The notes under the pieces were generated by a model. It saw only the letters and a list, made by a program, of their open reading frames with translations. It was not told where the DNA came from and made no database searches. Positions 6,421 through 14,494 of a stretch of 24,143 bases of DNA are shown here, piece by piece. How positions within the stretch are numbered: position 1 is the stretch's first letter; every line of letters starts with the position of its first letter. The stretch comes from Flavobacterium psychrophilum. GTDB taxonomy: Bacteria > Bacteroidota > Bacteroidia > Flavobacteriales > Flavobacteriaceae. A program made the position numbers and the translations under genes. The stretch is taken from the NCBI GenBank assembly GCA_943325515.2, contig CALPPS020000033.1, positions 1 through 24,143 on the forward strand, in the 5' to 3' direction.

Positions 6421-7881
6421 TTGAGTTTATACAAAAATCTTTTTAAGCAAACACTTATTTACGGATTAGCAGCAGTTGTTCCTAGGATAATTAGCTTTAT
6501 ACTAAATCCGCTGTTTGTGTATTATTTAAAGGACAAATCCGAAATGGGACAAGTTTCCGTAATATTTTCCTATTTGGTTTTCTTCAATGTAGTTTTGTCT
6601 TACGGTATGGAAACAGCATTCTTCCGATTTTATAATTCAGAAGATAACAAGAAAAATGTTATTTCAACTTCAACGGTTTCGCTTTTTTGGTCCACTTTAG
6701 GATTTTTAGTTTTAGCCTTATTATCAAGGCATACATTAGCGGGATGGTCTGATATTAAAGTTGAATACATTACATACACCATCTGGGTTTTAGTGTTTGA
6801 TGCCTTAGCAATTGTTCCATTTTCAAAGTTGCGTGCTGAAAGGAAACCAATAAAATATACAGCTATAAAAATAGCAAATGTTTCAATAATGCTTTTGCTG
6901 AACGTTTTCTTTTTGGCTTTTTTACCAAGTCTGGCGACCAATTATCCAAATGGGTTTTTAAATACTATTTACTTCGAAAACTTTCAAGTAGGATACATTT
7001 TCATTTCTAATTTAATTGCAAGTTTTGTCACGCTTATATTTTTAATTCCAAATTATACTAGTATTTCTTGGAAGTTTGATAGATTACTTTGGAAAAAAAT
7101 GATTACTTATGGCTTCCCAATTCTGTTCGCCGGAATTGCTTTTGCCATTAACGAACATTTCGACAAAATCCTTTTAGATAGGATGCACGTTCCGCTTTCA
7201 GAAATCGGGGCATATTCTGCATGTTATAAAATTGGGATGTTTATGGTACTTTTCAGAACGGCCTATACTTTGGGCATTGAACCGTTTTTTTTTAGTCATG
7301 CCACCAATGAAAACGCACCACAAACCTATGCAACTATTACCAAATATTTTGTGATTTTTGGCTCGTTCATCTGTTTGTTTGTCATTGTATTTGCAGACTT
7401 TTTAAAAGAAATTTTAGTTCCAAATCCAAGTTATTGGGATGCTATGAAAATTGTGCCGCTTATAGTTTTGGCCAATTTCTTTTTAGGAATTTATACCAAC
7501 TTATCCGTTTGGTACAAACTGATAGACAAAACCAGTATTGGGGCCTACATTTCTCTTGTAGGCGCTGCAGTAACTTTAGTACTCAATTTCATTTTAATAC
7601 CTTATATTAGCTATACAGGATCAGCTATTGCCACTATTGCAGCTTATGGAACGATGATGATTATTTCTTATCAGATGGGCAAAAAGAAATATCCTATACC
7701 GTATGATTTTATGAAGATATTCAGTTATCTAGGATTGACGATAGTATTTTCAGCACTTTCCTTTTACGTGCCTGTTTTGAGGGATAACTATTATATTAAA
7801 TTTACCTTATTAATTGCCTTTTTGTATTTTATATACTATAATGAGAAAGAAACATTATTAAAAATAGTCAAACGAAAATAA
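6421..7881 (+). CDS. Polysaccharide/lipopolysaccharide flippase (Wzx-like, MOP superfamily)
   Basis: A 486-residue integral membrane protein with about 12-14 hydrophobic segments. The start SLYKNLFKQTLIYGLA and the PRIISFILNPLF stretch are typical of the flavobacterial Wzx/MurJ-like transporters of the polysaccharide biosynthesis family, which move lipid-linked sugars across the inner membrane. The start is TTG at 6421: an in-frame TAA lies at 6385-6387 and no ATG lies between, and the following residues align with the normal family start. It ends 3 bases before dut and begins a run of six close genes. With the sugar-nucleotidyltransferase two genes on, it suggests surface glycan assembly. 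The substrate is unknown. Confidence 0.9.
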   Translation: MSLYKNLFKQTLIYGLAAVVPRIISFILNPLFVYYLKDKSEMGQVSVIFSYLVFFNVVLSYGMETAFFRFYNSEDNKKNVISTSTVSLFWSTLGFLVLALLSRHTLAGWSDIKVEYITYTIWVLVFDALAIVPFSKLRAERKPIKYTAIKIANVSIMLLLNVFFLAFLPSLATNYPNGFLNTIYFENFQVGYIFISNLIASFVTLIFLIPNYTSISWKFDRLLWKKMITYGFPILFAGIAFAINEHFDKILLDRMHVPLSEIGAYSACYKIGMFMVLFRTAYTLGIEPFFFSHATNENAPQTYATITKYFVIFGSFICLFVIVFADFLKEILVPNPSYWDAMKIVPLIVLANFFLGIYTNLSVWYKLIDKTSIGAYISLVGAAVTLVLNFILIPYISYTGSAIATIAAYGTMMIISYQMGKKKYPIPYDFMKIFSYLGLTIVFSALSFYVPVLRDNYYIKFTLLIAFLYFIYYNEKETLLKIVKRK

Positions 7882-7884
7882 ACT

Positions 7885-8319
7885 ATGCAAATAAAAATAA
7901 TCAACAAATCACAACACGAATTACCCAATTACGAAACCATTGCTTCTGCTGGCATGGATTTAAGAGCCAATTTGTCTGAACCAATAACTTTAAAATCATT
8001 AGAAAGAACTATCGTTAAAACAGGACTTTTTATTGAATTGCCAATAGGTTATGAAGCGCAAGTCCGTCCAAGAAGTGGATTAGCAGCTAAAAAGGGAATA
8101 ACTGTTTTAAACTCTCCAGGAACAGTTGATGCGGATTATCGTGGAGAAATTGGCGTGATTTTAGTAAATTTATCTAATGAGGATTTCGTTATTGAAAACG
8201 GTGAACGAATAGCACAACTAATCATCGCCAAACACGAAAGAGCAGAATGGATTTCAGTAGAAATTCTATCTGAAACTTCTCGTGGCGAAGGCGGATTTGG
8301 AAGCACTGGAGTAAAATAG
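7885..8319 (+). CDS. dut: dUTP diphosphatase (trimeric dUTPase)
   Basis: A 144-residue enzyme that hydrolyses dUTP to dUMP and pyrophosphate, keeping uracil out of DNA and feeding dTMP synthesis. All five motifs of the homotrimeric family are present: AGMDLRA (22-28), PRSGLA (62-67), [13 protein letters not shown] (79-91, with the catalytic Asp and the substrate-gating Tyr), GERIAQLII (106-114) and the C-terminal lid [10 protein letters not shown] (133-142). The length is normal. It starts 3 bases after the flippase stop, so it is co-transcribed with envelope genes. A repeat-rich 71-base spacer separates it from the next gene. Confidence 0.97.
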   Translation: MQIKIINKSQHELPNYETIASAGMDLRANLSEPITLKSLERTIVKTGLFIELPIGYEAQVRPRSGLAAKKGITVLNSPGTVDADYRGEIGVILVNLSNEDFVIENGERIAQLIIAKHERAEWISVEILSETSRGEGGFGSTGVK

Positions 8320-8354
8320 TAAGCAGTGTTCAGTAATTAGTAGGCAGTTTCAGT
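8318..8354 (+). repeat. Imperfect direct repeat AGTARGCAGT(G)TTCAGT
   Basis: AGTAAGCAGTGTTCAGT (8318-8334) is repeated as AGTAGGCAGTTTCAGT (8339-8354) with a 4-base spacer, one substitution and one missing base. The first copy overlaps the dut stop codon. Confidence 0.8.
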
Positions 8355-8382
8355 CTTAATACTTAATACTCAAATCTTAATA
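8355..8382 (+). repeat. Four-unit heptamer array (CTTAATA)
   Basis: The units are CTTAATA (8355-8361), CTTAATA (8362-8368), CTCAAAT (8369-8375) and CTTAATA (8376-8382). The array directly abuts the preceding CAGT-type repeat and ends 8 bases before the ATG of the nucleotidyltransferase gene. Confidence 0.85.
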
Positions 8383-8390
8383 CAAAACAT

Positions 8391-9401
8391 ATGAAAATAA
8401 TAGTACCAATGGCAGGTCGGGGGTCAAGATTAAGACCACATACATTAACCATTCCAAAACCATTAATTCCAATTGCTGGGAAACCAATTGTACATCGATT
8501 GGTAGAAGATATTGCAGGAGTTTTAAACCAAGAGATTGAAGAAGTAGCCTTTATCATTCACGAAAGTTTTGGCAAAAAAGTAGAAGAAGAATTGATTGCT
8601 ATAGCTCAAAAACTCGGTGCTAAAGGAACTATTTATTACCAAAACGAAGCACTTGGAACAGGACACGCCATTATGTGTGCCAAAGATTCATTGAGCGGAC
8701 CAGCGGTTATTGCGTATGCTGATACTTTAATTCGTGCTGATTTTGATTTAGACGTAACCGCAGATAGCGTAATTTGGGTAAAACAAGTTGATAAACCCGA
8801 AGCTTTTGGAGTTATCAACCTTAATGAAGCTAATGAGATAGTGGAATTGGTAGAAAAACCTAAGGTATTTGTTTCTGACCTTGCCGTGATTGGTATTTAT
8901 TATTTTAAAGATGTAGCGGTTTTAAAAAATGAGTTACAATTTGTTTTGGATAATAATATTATTCATGGTGGCGAATACCAAATTAATGATGGCATCAAGC
9001 AAATGATGGCAAAAGGCATGAAGTTTGTTCCAGGAAAAGTTGACGAATGGATGGATTGTGGCAACAAAGACGTTACAGTAGAAACTAATTCTAGAATGTT
9101 AGGATTTTTGCACAATGATGGGGAACATTTGGTAGATTATGATGTAAAATTGGACAATTCAACCATAATTCCTCCTTGCTACATTGGGAAAGATGTGGTT
9201 TTAATTAACGCAACTGTTGGACCAAATGTTTCTCTAGGCGATGGCTGTCATGTTCAAAACAGCAGTATAAAAAATAGTTTAGTGCAAACATATGCTCACA
9301 TAAAAAACGCCCATTTAGATAATGCCATGATAGGAAATCATGCTAGTTTTGATGGCGATTTTACTAGTATTAGTATAGGAGATTATTCAGTTTTAGAATA
9401 A
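8391..9401 (+). CDS. Sugar-phosphate nucleotidyltransferase with C-terminal hexapeptide repeats
   Basis: A 336-residue enzyme that joins a sugar 1-phosphate to an NTP. The N-terminal Rossmann-like domain carries the signature GRGSRLRPHT (9-18) and then PKPLIPIAGKPI (22-33), with the nucleotide-contacting LGTGHAI near residue 87. The C-terminal 80 residues or so show hexapeptide-like spacing (CYIGKDVVLINATVGPNVSL) expected of a left-handed beta-helix. It could be a glucose-1-phosphate thymidylyltransferase, UTP-glucose-1-phosphate uridylyltransferase or mannose-1-phosphate guanylyltransferase relative; the sequence alone does not decide. It follows flippase and dut in one direction and is probably part of the same operon, supplying a sugar donor. 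Confidence 0.9.
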   Translation: MKIIVPMAGRGSRLRPHTLTIPKPLIPIAGKPIVHRLVEDIAGVLNQEIEEVAFIIHESFGKKVEEELIAIAQKLGAKGTIYYQNEALGTGHAIMCAKDSLSGPAVIAYADTLIRADFDLDVTADSVIWVKQVDKPEAFGVINLNEANEIVELVEKPKVFVSDLAVIGIYYFKDVAVLKNELQFVLDNNIIHGGEYQINDGIKQMMAKGMKFVPGKVDEWMDCGNKDVTVETNSRMLGFLHNDGEHLVDYDVKLDNSTIIPPCYIGKDVVLINATVGPNVSLGDGCHVQNSSIKNSLVQTYAHIKNAHLDNAMIGNHASFDGDFTSISIGDYSVLE

Positions 9402-9430
9402 AATGAAACTAAAATAAATTCAGCTAAAAA

Positions 9431-10783
9431 ATGAAAAAACTTGGAATTTATTGGATAGTACTTTTTGGAATAGTAAGTATTCCCAACACGCTTTTGGCTC
9501 AAAAAGAACCCAACGAAGTAGTGGTGTTAGACAATGGATTTCAAGATAATTTTTTCGAAGCGCTGAAACAAAAAGGCATCGAAAACTATGATAAAGCCAT
9601 AGAATCGTTGCTTATATGTAAACAAAAAGAACCCGAAAATGCAGTTGTATATTTTGAATTAGGCAAAAATTATTTGGCTCAAAAAAAATATAAAGATGCT
9701 TATGATAACTTTGAAAAAGTGACTAAAATGGAACCCAAAAACCGTTGGGCTTGGGTAGGCATGTATGATGTGTGCTATGAAACTCACGATTATAATCAGG
9801 CAGTAGTTGTAGTAGAAAAATTGGTTGAATTTAAAGAAGATTATAAGGAAGACCTGACTTCATTATATATGAATACCAATCAATATGATAAAGCTTTAGA
9901 ACTAATTAATGAGTTAAATGAAAAGTTTGGAAAATCAGATAAACGCGAATTGTATAAAGCAGATATCCTTAAAGATTTAAAATACCAATCGGCAGAAAAA
10001 AACAATCTTTTAGATAAGATAAAAAAATATCCTCAGGATGAGTCTAATTATATCTCTTTGATTTTTATGTATTCTAAAAGTAATCAAGAGGAAAAAGCAT
10101 TAGGAATTGCTCAAAAACTTGAAAAAGCCATCCCAACCTCAGATTGGGCTCAAGTAAGTCTGTTTAAATTTCATTTGAATAACAAGGATGGAGACAATAC
10201 TGTAAAAGCGATGAATATTGTTTTACCAAGCAAAAAAATAGACTCTAAAATTAAACATAGAATGCTCAATGAATTTCTGATTTTTGTTATGAATAATCCA
10301 AAATACGAACCCGATTTAGATAAAGCTATTTCTTATTTTGATAATGATAAAGAAGTAAAAGTATCTAAAGAAATCGGCAAATTTTATTATTCAAAAACCA
10401 ATTGGAATAGAGCCATAAAGTATTTCGAAATGCATCTAAAATACAATTCTGATGATTTAGAAACCCAACTATTATTGCTTCAGTCCTATACTGAAACCCA
10501 GCAGTTTGATGTTTTAGCAAAAAAAGCCGACGAATTGACACAATTGTATCCAACCCAACCTCAGTTTTATTATTATGCTGGTTTGGCAAACAATCAATTG
10601 AAGAATAATAAGAAAGCGGTAACTTTTTTAGAAACTGGCTTAGATTTTGTTATTGATGATGAGGCTTTAGAAATCAATTTCAACATTCAACTCGGCGAAG
10701 CCTATACTGCTTTGGGCGATATGAAGAAGAAAGAAAAATACTTTTCTAAGGCGGATGAGCTTATTAAAAAACAAAAAAAATAA
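9431..10783 (+). CDS. Exported tetratricopeptide-repeat protein
   Basis: A 450-residue protein with a signal peptide (MKKLGIYWIVLFG to about LLAQ, residue 24). Helical repeats follow, with TPR units near residues 42-70 and 72-104 (IENYDKAIESLLICKQKEPE, then YFELGKNYLAQKKYKDA) and more near 320-445. The middle is also helical and repeat-like but diverged. It probably acts as a protein-binding scaffold in the periplasm; no enzymatic motif is seen. Its stop shares one base with the start of the DUF4292 gene (TAATG), so the two are tightly coupled, which suggests they work together in envelope biogenesis. Confidence 0.85.
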   Translation: MKKLGIYWIVLFGIVSIPNTLLAQKEPNEVVVLDNGFQDNFFEALKQKGIENYDKAIESLLICKQKEPENAVVYFELGKNYLAQKKYKDAYDNFEKVTKMEPKNRWAWVGMYDVCYETHDYNQAVVVVEKLVEFKEDYKEDLTSLYMNTNQYDKALELINELNEKFGKSDKRELYKADILKDLKYQSAEKNNLLDKIKKYPQDESNYISLIFMYSKSNQEEKALGIAQKLEKAIPTSDWAQVSLFKFHLNNKDGDNTVKAMNIVLPSKKIDSKIKHRMLNEFLIFVMNNPKYEPDLDKAISYFDNDKEVKVSKEIGKFYYSKTNWNRAIKYFEMHLKYNSDDLETQLLLLQSYTETQQFDVLAKKADELTQLYPTQPQFYYYAGLANNQLKNNKKAVTFLETGLDFVIDDEALEINFNIQLGEAYTALGDMKKKEKYFSKADELIKKQKK

Positions 10784-11568
10784 TGAAAAATTGGTGGTAT
10801 CTTTTGTTGGTTGTTCTTTTAGTTTCATGCAAATCAAAAGCTGTTTTTGTTGACAAAAAAGCAAAAATTGACCTTGTAACAGATGAAAGCATTATGACTT
10901 CAAAAAAAATAATTCAGAATCATTATAACAATAAAAATGAATTTTCCACGTTATATATAAGATCAAGTGTAAAATATAGGGATGATAATCAATCACAAAG
11001 TGTTGTTGCAGAAATCAAAATTAAGAAGGGAGAAAAAATATTAGTAAGCATTCGATTTTTAGGCATAACAATGGCCAAAGCACTAATAACTCCTAATGAA
11101 GTGAAGTATTATGAAAAAATAAATGGAACTTATTTTGAAGGCAATTATCAAGCACTAAGCCAATGGCTCGGCACCGATTTAGACTTTGATAAAATTCAGA
11201 ATATGCTCATTGGTCAACCTATTGATGATTTAACGAAAGAGAATTATACTTCAGAAGTAGGGGATAAATTTTATAAGTTAAACTCGACAACCAAAAATAC
11301 CGAAAAATCCTTTTTCTTTGAATCGGAACATTTTTTACTTAAAAAACAAGAAATAAATCAACCAGAAAAAGAAAGAACATTCGAAGTAAATTATCCTAAT
11401 TTTCAAAATTTTACATCTGCTTTTTTACCTGCCAGTTTGTTTATAAATGCAGTTCAAAAGAAAGGGAAAACAGAAATTTCAATAGATTATAATTCAATTA
11501 CTTTTAACGAAGACCTTTCATTTCCCTATAGTGTTCCTGATGGATATGAAAGAATTTTTATAAATTAG
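10783..11568 (+). CDS. DUF4292 lipoprotein
   Basis: A 261-residue lipoprotein: the lipobox LVSC places the lipidated cysteine at residue 16. The residues after it are basic (KSKAVF), not acidic, so it is expected to stay periplasm-facing and not go to the cell surface. I place it in DUF4292 from the pattern IRSSVKYRDDN, SIRFLGITMAKALITPNEVKYYEK and the 11-strand-like beta body ending in a YxxI-rich tail. The repeated amphipathic strands that hold a hydrophobic cavity suggest a LolA/LolB-like fold; this is inference. It is coupled to the TPR gene upstream and lies 22 bases before the EnvC-like gene. Confidence 0.8.
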   Translation: MKNWWYLLLVVLLVSCKSKAVFVDKKAKIDLVTDESIMTSKKIIQNHYNNKNEFSTLYIRSSVKYRDDNQSQSVVAEIKIKKGEKILVSIRFLGITMAKALITPNEVKYYEKINGTYFEGNYQALSQWLGTDLDFDKIQNMLIGQPIDDLTKENYTSEVGDKFYKLNSTTKNTEKSFFFESEHFLLKKQEINQPEKERTFEVNYPNFQNFTSAFLPASLFINAVQKKGKTEISIDYNSITFNEDLSFPYSVPDGYERIFIN

Positions 11569-11590
11569 ATTTGCCAAAATTAACTAGACT

Positions 11591-12853
11591 ATGCCAAAAT
11601 TCTTTTTCACCTTATTCTTTTTTTGTTTAGCAATCCCAATGTGGAGTCAACCTCCAACTCAGGAACAACTAGAAGAACGAAAAGCCAAGATTCAACAAGA
11701 AATTCTTGAGAAAGAACAACTATTGCAAACTGTAAAAAGCAAAGAAAAATCAGTAGTCACACAATTAATGCTCCAAAAAGAAAAAATAGGGTTAAAACAA
11801 AAATTAATTAACACTACTGAAAAGCAAACAAAATTGCTGAGCAATGATATATATTCAAATCAAGTGAAGATTAACCAACTTAAACTAGACTTAGATCAAC
11901 TTAGAAAAGATTATGCGGAGATGATTTTAAAATCATATAAAAGCAGGTCGGAGCAAAGTCGAGCTATGTTTTTATTGTCTTCACAAAATTTTCTTCAAGC
12001 CTATAAAAGAGCTCAGTATATGAAACAATATGCTAGTTACAGGAAAATGCAAGGAGAGGAAATCAAAGGAAAAACAAATCAACTTTTAACTTATAATGAT
12101 AAAATTGGAGTGCAAAAATCTGCCAAAGAAAAGTTGATAATTGAAAATGAAAATGAAAAACAAGAATTAGAGAAAGAGAAAAAAGAACAAGAAAAAATAG
12201 CACAACAAATTCAAAAGGAGAAAGGGAAGATTGTTGCAGATATTAAGAAAAAGCAACAAGAAACCAAGAAAATAGATGCTCAGATACAAAAATTAATTCG
12301 CGAAACTATAGCAGCTGCTAACAAAAAGACAGCGGCTGCAAAAGCAAAAGCTAATCCAAAAACAGTTTCCAAAGCAGACACTAAAGCTACTGAAGAGTCC
12401 ACAAAAATTGTTTTAACATCAGAAGGACAATTGATAGCTAATAATTTTAGAGCTAACAAAGGAAAATTGCCTTGGCCAGTTGAAAAAGGAGTTGTTAGTT
12501 TGCCTTATGGTGACCAACCACATCCGGTATATAAAATGTTAACGGTACACAATAGTGGAGTAGAAATTACAACTGAAACAGGTTCTTCTGCAAGAGCTGT
12601 TTTTGGGGGAGAGGTAACAAAGGTTATTAAATTATCACCTTTAAATATTGCTATTTTTATTCAACACGGAGATTATTTTACCGTATATCAAAATTTAAGT
12701 AGTGTAAATGTTAGCGTTGGCGATAAGGTTTCGATTAAGCAACTATTGGGAAAAATTAGAGCCAATGGCGATACAGGAAAAACTATTTTAAAGTTTTTAA
12801 TTTTACAAAACACCTCTTATAACAACCCAGCTAGTTGGTTATTTAATATGTAA
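11591..12853 (+). CDS. EnvC-like murein hydrolase activator (degenerate LytM/M23 domain)
   Basis: A 420-residue exported protein. Residues 1-19 form a signal peptide (ending WSQ), about 20-250 are long coiled coils rich in Q, E and K, and about 290-420 are a LytM-like domain. An active M23 enzyme needs H-x-x-x-D and H-x-H zinc ligands. Here the first site reads HNSGVE (H320, with E325 in place of Asp). The 'YxHL' position reads YQNL, with N368 in place of His, and the HLHFE motif is replaced by TILKFLI (398-404). It therefore should not cut peptidoglycan itself; it resembles EnvC, which activates amidases at division. It is the last gene of the envelope operon. Confidence 0.88.
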   Translation: MPKFFFTLFFFCLAIPMWSQPPTQEQLEERKAKIQQEILEKEQLLQTVKSKEKSVVTQLMLQKEKIGLKQKLINTTEKQTKLLSNDIYSNQVKINQLKLDLDQLRKDYAEMILKSYKSRSEQSRAMFLLSSQNFLQAYKRAQYMKQYASYRKMQGEEIKGKTNQLLTYNDKIGVQKSAKEKLIIENENEKQELEKEKKEQEKIAQQIQKEKGKIVADIKKKQQETKKIDAQIQKLIRETIAAANKKTAAAKAKANPKTVSKADTKATEESTKIVLTSEGQLIANNFRANKGKLPWPVEKGVVSLPYGDQPHPVYKMLTVHNSGVEITTETGSSARAVFGGEVTKVIKLSPLNIAIFIQHGDYFTVYQNLSSVNVSVGDKVSIKQLLGKIRANGDTGKTILKFLILQNTSYNNPASWLFNM

Positions 12854-12880
12854 TATAAAAGCATAAATTATAAAGGTTTT

Positions 12881-13390
12881 TTATGTGAATAATGCTTTCA
12901 ATTCGGTTGCATCGTGTGGGTTCATTTTTCCTGCTAGCACTAAGCTTAACTGCTTTCTTCTCAGTGCAGCATCATATCTTGCCTTTTCTAACTCAGTTTC
13001 TGGTTCAATTTGAGGAACTGTTACAGGATTTCCCGTTTCATCCACAGCAACAAAAGTATAAATTGCTTCGTTTGCCTTGGTTTTAATGCCCGACTCCCTA
13101 TCTTCTAACCAAACATCAATATAAATTTCCATAGAAGAATTAAAAGCACGAGAAACTTTGGCTTCAACAGTAACTACACTTCCTAGAGGAATAGCTCGAT
13201 TAAATGCAACGTGATTTACAGAGGCTGTTACAGTAATTCTACGAGAATGTCTTCGGGCTGAAATACTAGCTGCTCTATCCATTCTTGCGAGTAATTCACC
13301 ACCAAAAAGATTATTTAATGGATTAGTTTCACTTGGCAAAACTAAATCCGTTAAAATAGTTAATGACTCCGAGGGATGTTTTGATTTCAT
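12881..13390 (-). CDS. Acyl-CoA thioesterase (hotdog fold, YciA/ACOT family)
   Basis: A 169-residue single-hotdog thioesterase that hydrolyses acyl-CoA to free acid and CoA. The hotdog helix region reads TNPLNNLFGGELLARMDRA (22-40), with the catalytic-type Asn and Asp seen in this family, followed by strands with TVTASVNHVAFNRAIPLG, the usual 'V..v.F..pv..GD/S' pattern. The tail is about 50 residues beyond the minimal fold and ends ATELKALFT. The chain length it prefers cannot be told. It faces the EnvC-like gene tail to tail, with a 27-base gap and no clear terminator between them. Confidence 0.92.
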   Translation of the reverse strand: MKSKHPSESLTILTDLVLPSETNPLNNLFGGELLARMDRAASISARRHSRRITVTASVNHVAFNRAIPLGSVVTVEAKVSRAFNSSMEIYIDVWLEDRESGIKTKANEAIYTFVAVDETGNPVTVPQIEPETELEKARYDAALRRKQLSLVLAGKMNPHDATELKALFT

Positions 13391-13403
13391 ATCAAATTTT
13401 TGA

Positions 13404-13411
13404 CAAAGGTA
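13404..13411 (-). promoter_or_regulatory. Possible -7 element for the thioesterase gene
   Basis: On the minus strand this reads TACCTTTG, an exact TAnnTTTG. It lies 13 bases before the start codon and right after the terminator of the upstream gene. No -33 element is found at normal spacing. Confidence 0.4.
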
Positions 13412-13423
13412 GTTACAGAAAAC

Positions 13424-13452
13424 AAAAAATCCCGATACATCGGGATTTTTTT
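13424..13452 (-). terminator. Intrinsic terminator after the HU/SPOR gene
   Basis: AAAAAATCCCGA pairs with TCGGGATTTTTT around the loop TACA. The stem overlaps the stop codon of the minus-strand gene at 13451-13453. It is symmetric in sequence, and the A-tract on one side gives a T-run for minus-strand transcripts. Confidence 0.88.
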
Positions 13453-14392
13453 ATTCTTGTATCAATAACCAAGCATCTTTATTATCTAGCTTTTGAATAT
13501 TTTTCATAGCATCACGAGCTACTGTATAAGAACTATAACTTCCATAAAGAACTGGGAATAATCCATGTTTGTTAGCTGGTAATCTTTTGGCTTTAAATCC
13601 TAATTTCAATAAAGAATTGTATGCATTTTCAGCATTTGATTCTAATCGGAACGCGCCAGCTACAACATGATATGGAGTTTTTTCAGAAGGAACCGTCAGC
13701 GTAACTGCAGGCAATGGATTTTCTATAAAGAAAGTAGCTTCTTGTATTTTTTGATTTATTTTTTTTTGAACATTGGATTGAACTAAAAGTGTTTCTTGTT
13801 CAATTTGTTTCAAATAATTACCATATAATTTATAACCTAAAACTCCAGATAATCCTATAGAGAGGGTGAAAACAGCGGCATATTTAAGTACTTTGTAGCT
13901 TTTTCTTTTTTCAGGAGTAAATGCGATAGGTGCTTTTTCTTCAATTGCTTCAACTTCTTGTTTGTAAACTTCGCGTTTTACAGATGGAGACATATACGAA
14001 GATAAACCAAAGGATTCTTTAAGGTAATTAATTTGATTTGCAGAAACAAAGACTAAATTTTTTTCTGCATTTAAAGTAAACTCACCTATATTCTTTATGG
14101 AAAAACTACCCAATTCTTGAATTTTTGTTGTCCAATGTGACACTTCATTTTGAATGGTATTTACCGCAATTTCGTACCCAATCTTTTCGGCTTGAGCCAA
14201 ATGATTAGCCAACAATCCATCATTGTTTTTAATGAAAGGATTAAAAGAAATCATTTTTTTTGGAGGATAAAACGAGTGTGAATTTTCATCCAATTGCGCT
14301 GACTGAAATTCGGTCAAAAAAGCACCAAATCCAGGAACAGTGACGCATTGATAACGATATAATAATTGAGAAATGTATTGTTCAATCTTCAT
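13451..14392 (-). CDS. Membrane protein with HU-CCDC81-type N-terminal domains and a C-terminal SPOR domain
   Basis: A 313-residue protein. Residues 1 to about 60 (IEQYISQLLYRYQCVTVPGF, then GAFL) match the first CCDC81-like prokaryotic HU domain; about 62-130 look like the second, with LGSFSIKNIGEFTLNAEKN. A single membrane helix at about 168-190 is followed by a short coil, then a SPOR domain at about 234-310 (PYHVVAGAFRLESNAENAY). SPOR domains bind glycan strands stripped of stem peptides at division sites. Topology would place the HU-like part in the cytoplasm and SPOR in the periplasm. Domain names are recalled family knowledge. Divergently transcribed from dprA. Confidence 0.85.
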   Translation of the reverse strand: MKIEQYISQLLYRYQCVTVPGFGAFLTEFQSAQLDENSHSFYPPKKMISFNPFIKNNDGLLANHLAQAEKIGYEIAVNTIQNEVSHWTTKIQELGSFSIKNIGEFTLNAEKNLVFVSANQINYLKESFGLSSYMSPSVKREVYKQEVEAIEEKAPIAFTPEKRKSYKVLKYAAVFTLSIGLSGVLGYKLYGNYLKQIEQETLLVQSNVQKKINQKIQEATFFIENPLPAVTLTVPSEKTPYHVVAGAFRLESNAENAYNSLLKLGFKAKRLPANKHGLFPVLYGSYSSYTVARDAMKNIQKLDNKDAWLLIQE

Positions 14393-14397
14393 AACTA

Positions 14398-14427
14398 CAA
14401 ATTTAAAGAAACATTAGTAGTATCAAA
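14398..14427 (-). promoter_or_regulatory. Promoter of the HU/SPOR gene, nearly leaderless
   Basis: On the minus strand TTTG (14424-14427) is followed after 18 bases by TAAATTTG (14398-14405), a full match to the Bacteroidota consensus. The box ends 5 bases before the ATG at 14392, so the transcript would have almost no leader. Confidence 0.5.
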
Positions 14428-14494
14428 AAATTATTCACAAATTTTATTAACAATTTAAATAAAAAATTAGTATTTTGTGTAGTAAATCCAATTC

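Noticed and set aside
6264..6446. Open frame overlapping the end of the GNAT gene and the flippase start
   Set aside because: It is out of frame with both genes, with A/T-driven I, L and F composition and no recognisable motif.
6630..6941. 103-codon open frame on the minus strand within the flippase gene
   Set aside because: It is a shadow of a long, clearly coded membrane protein and shows no family-like features of its own.
12858..12898. 7-bp inverted repeat AAAGCAT/ATGCTTT between the convergent EnvC-like and thioesterase genes, as a terminator
   Set aside because: The loop is 27 bases, the stem is weak, it reaches into the thioesterase coding end and lacks a proper T-run.
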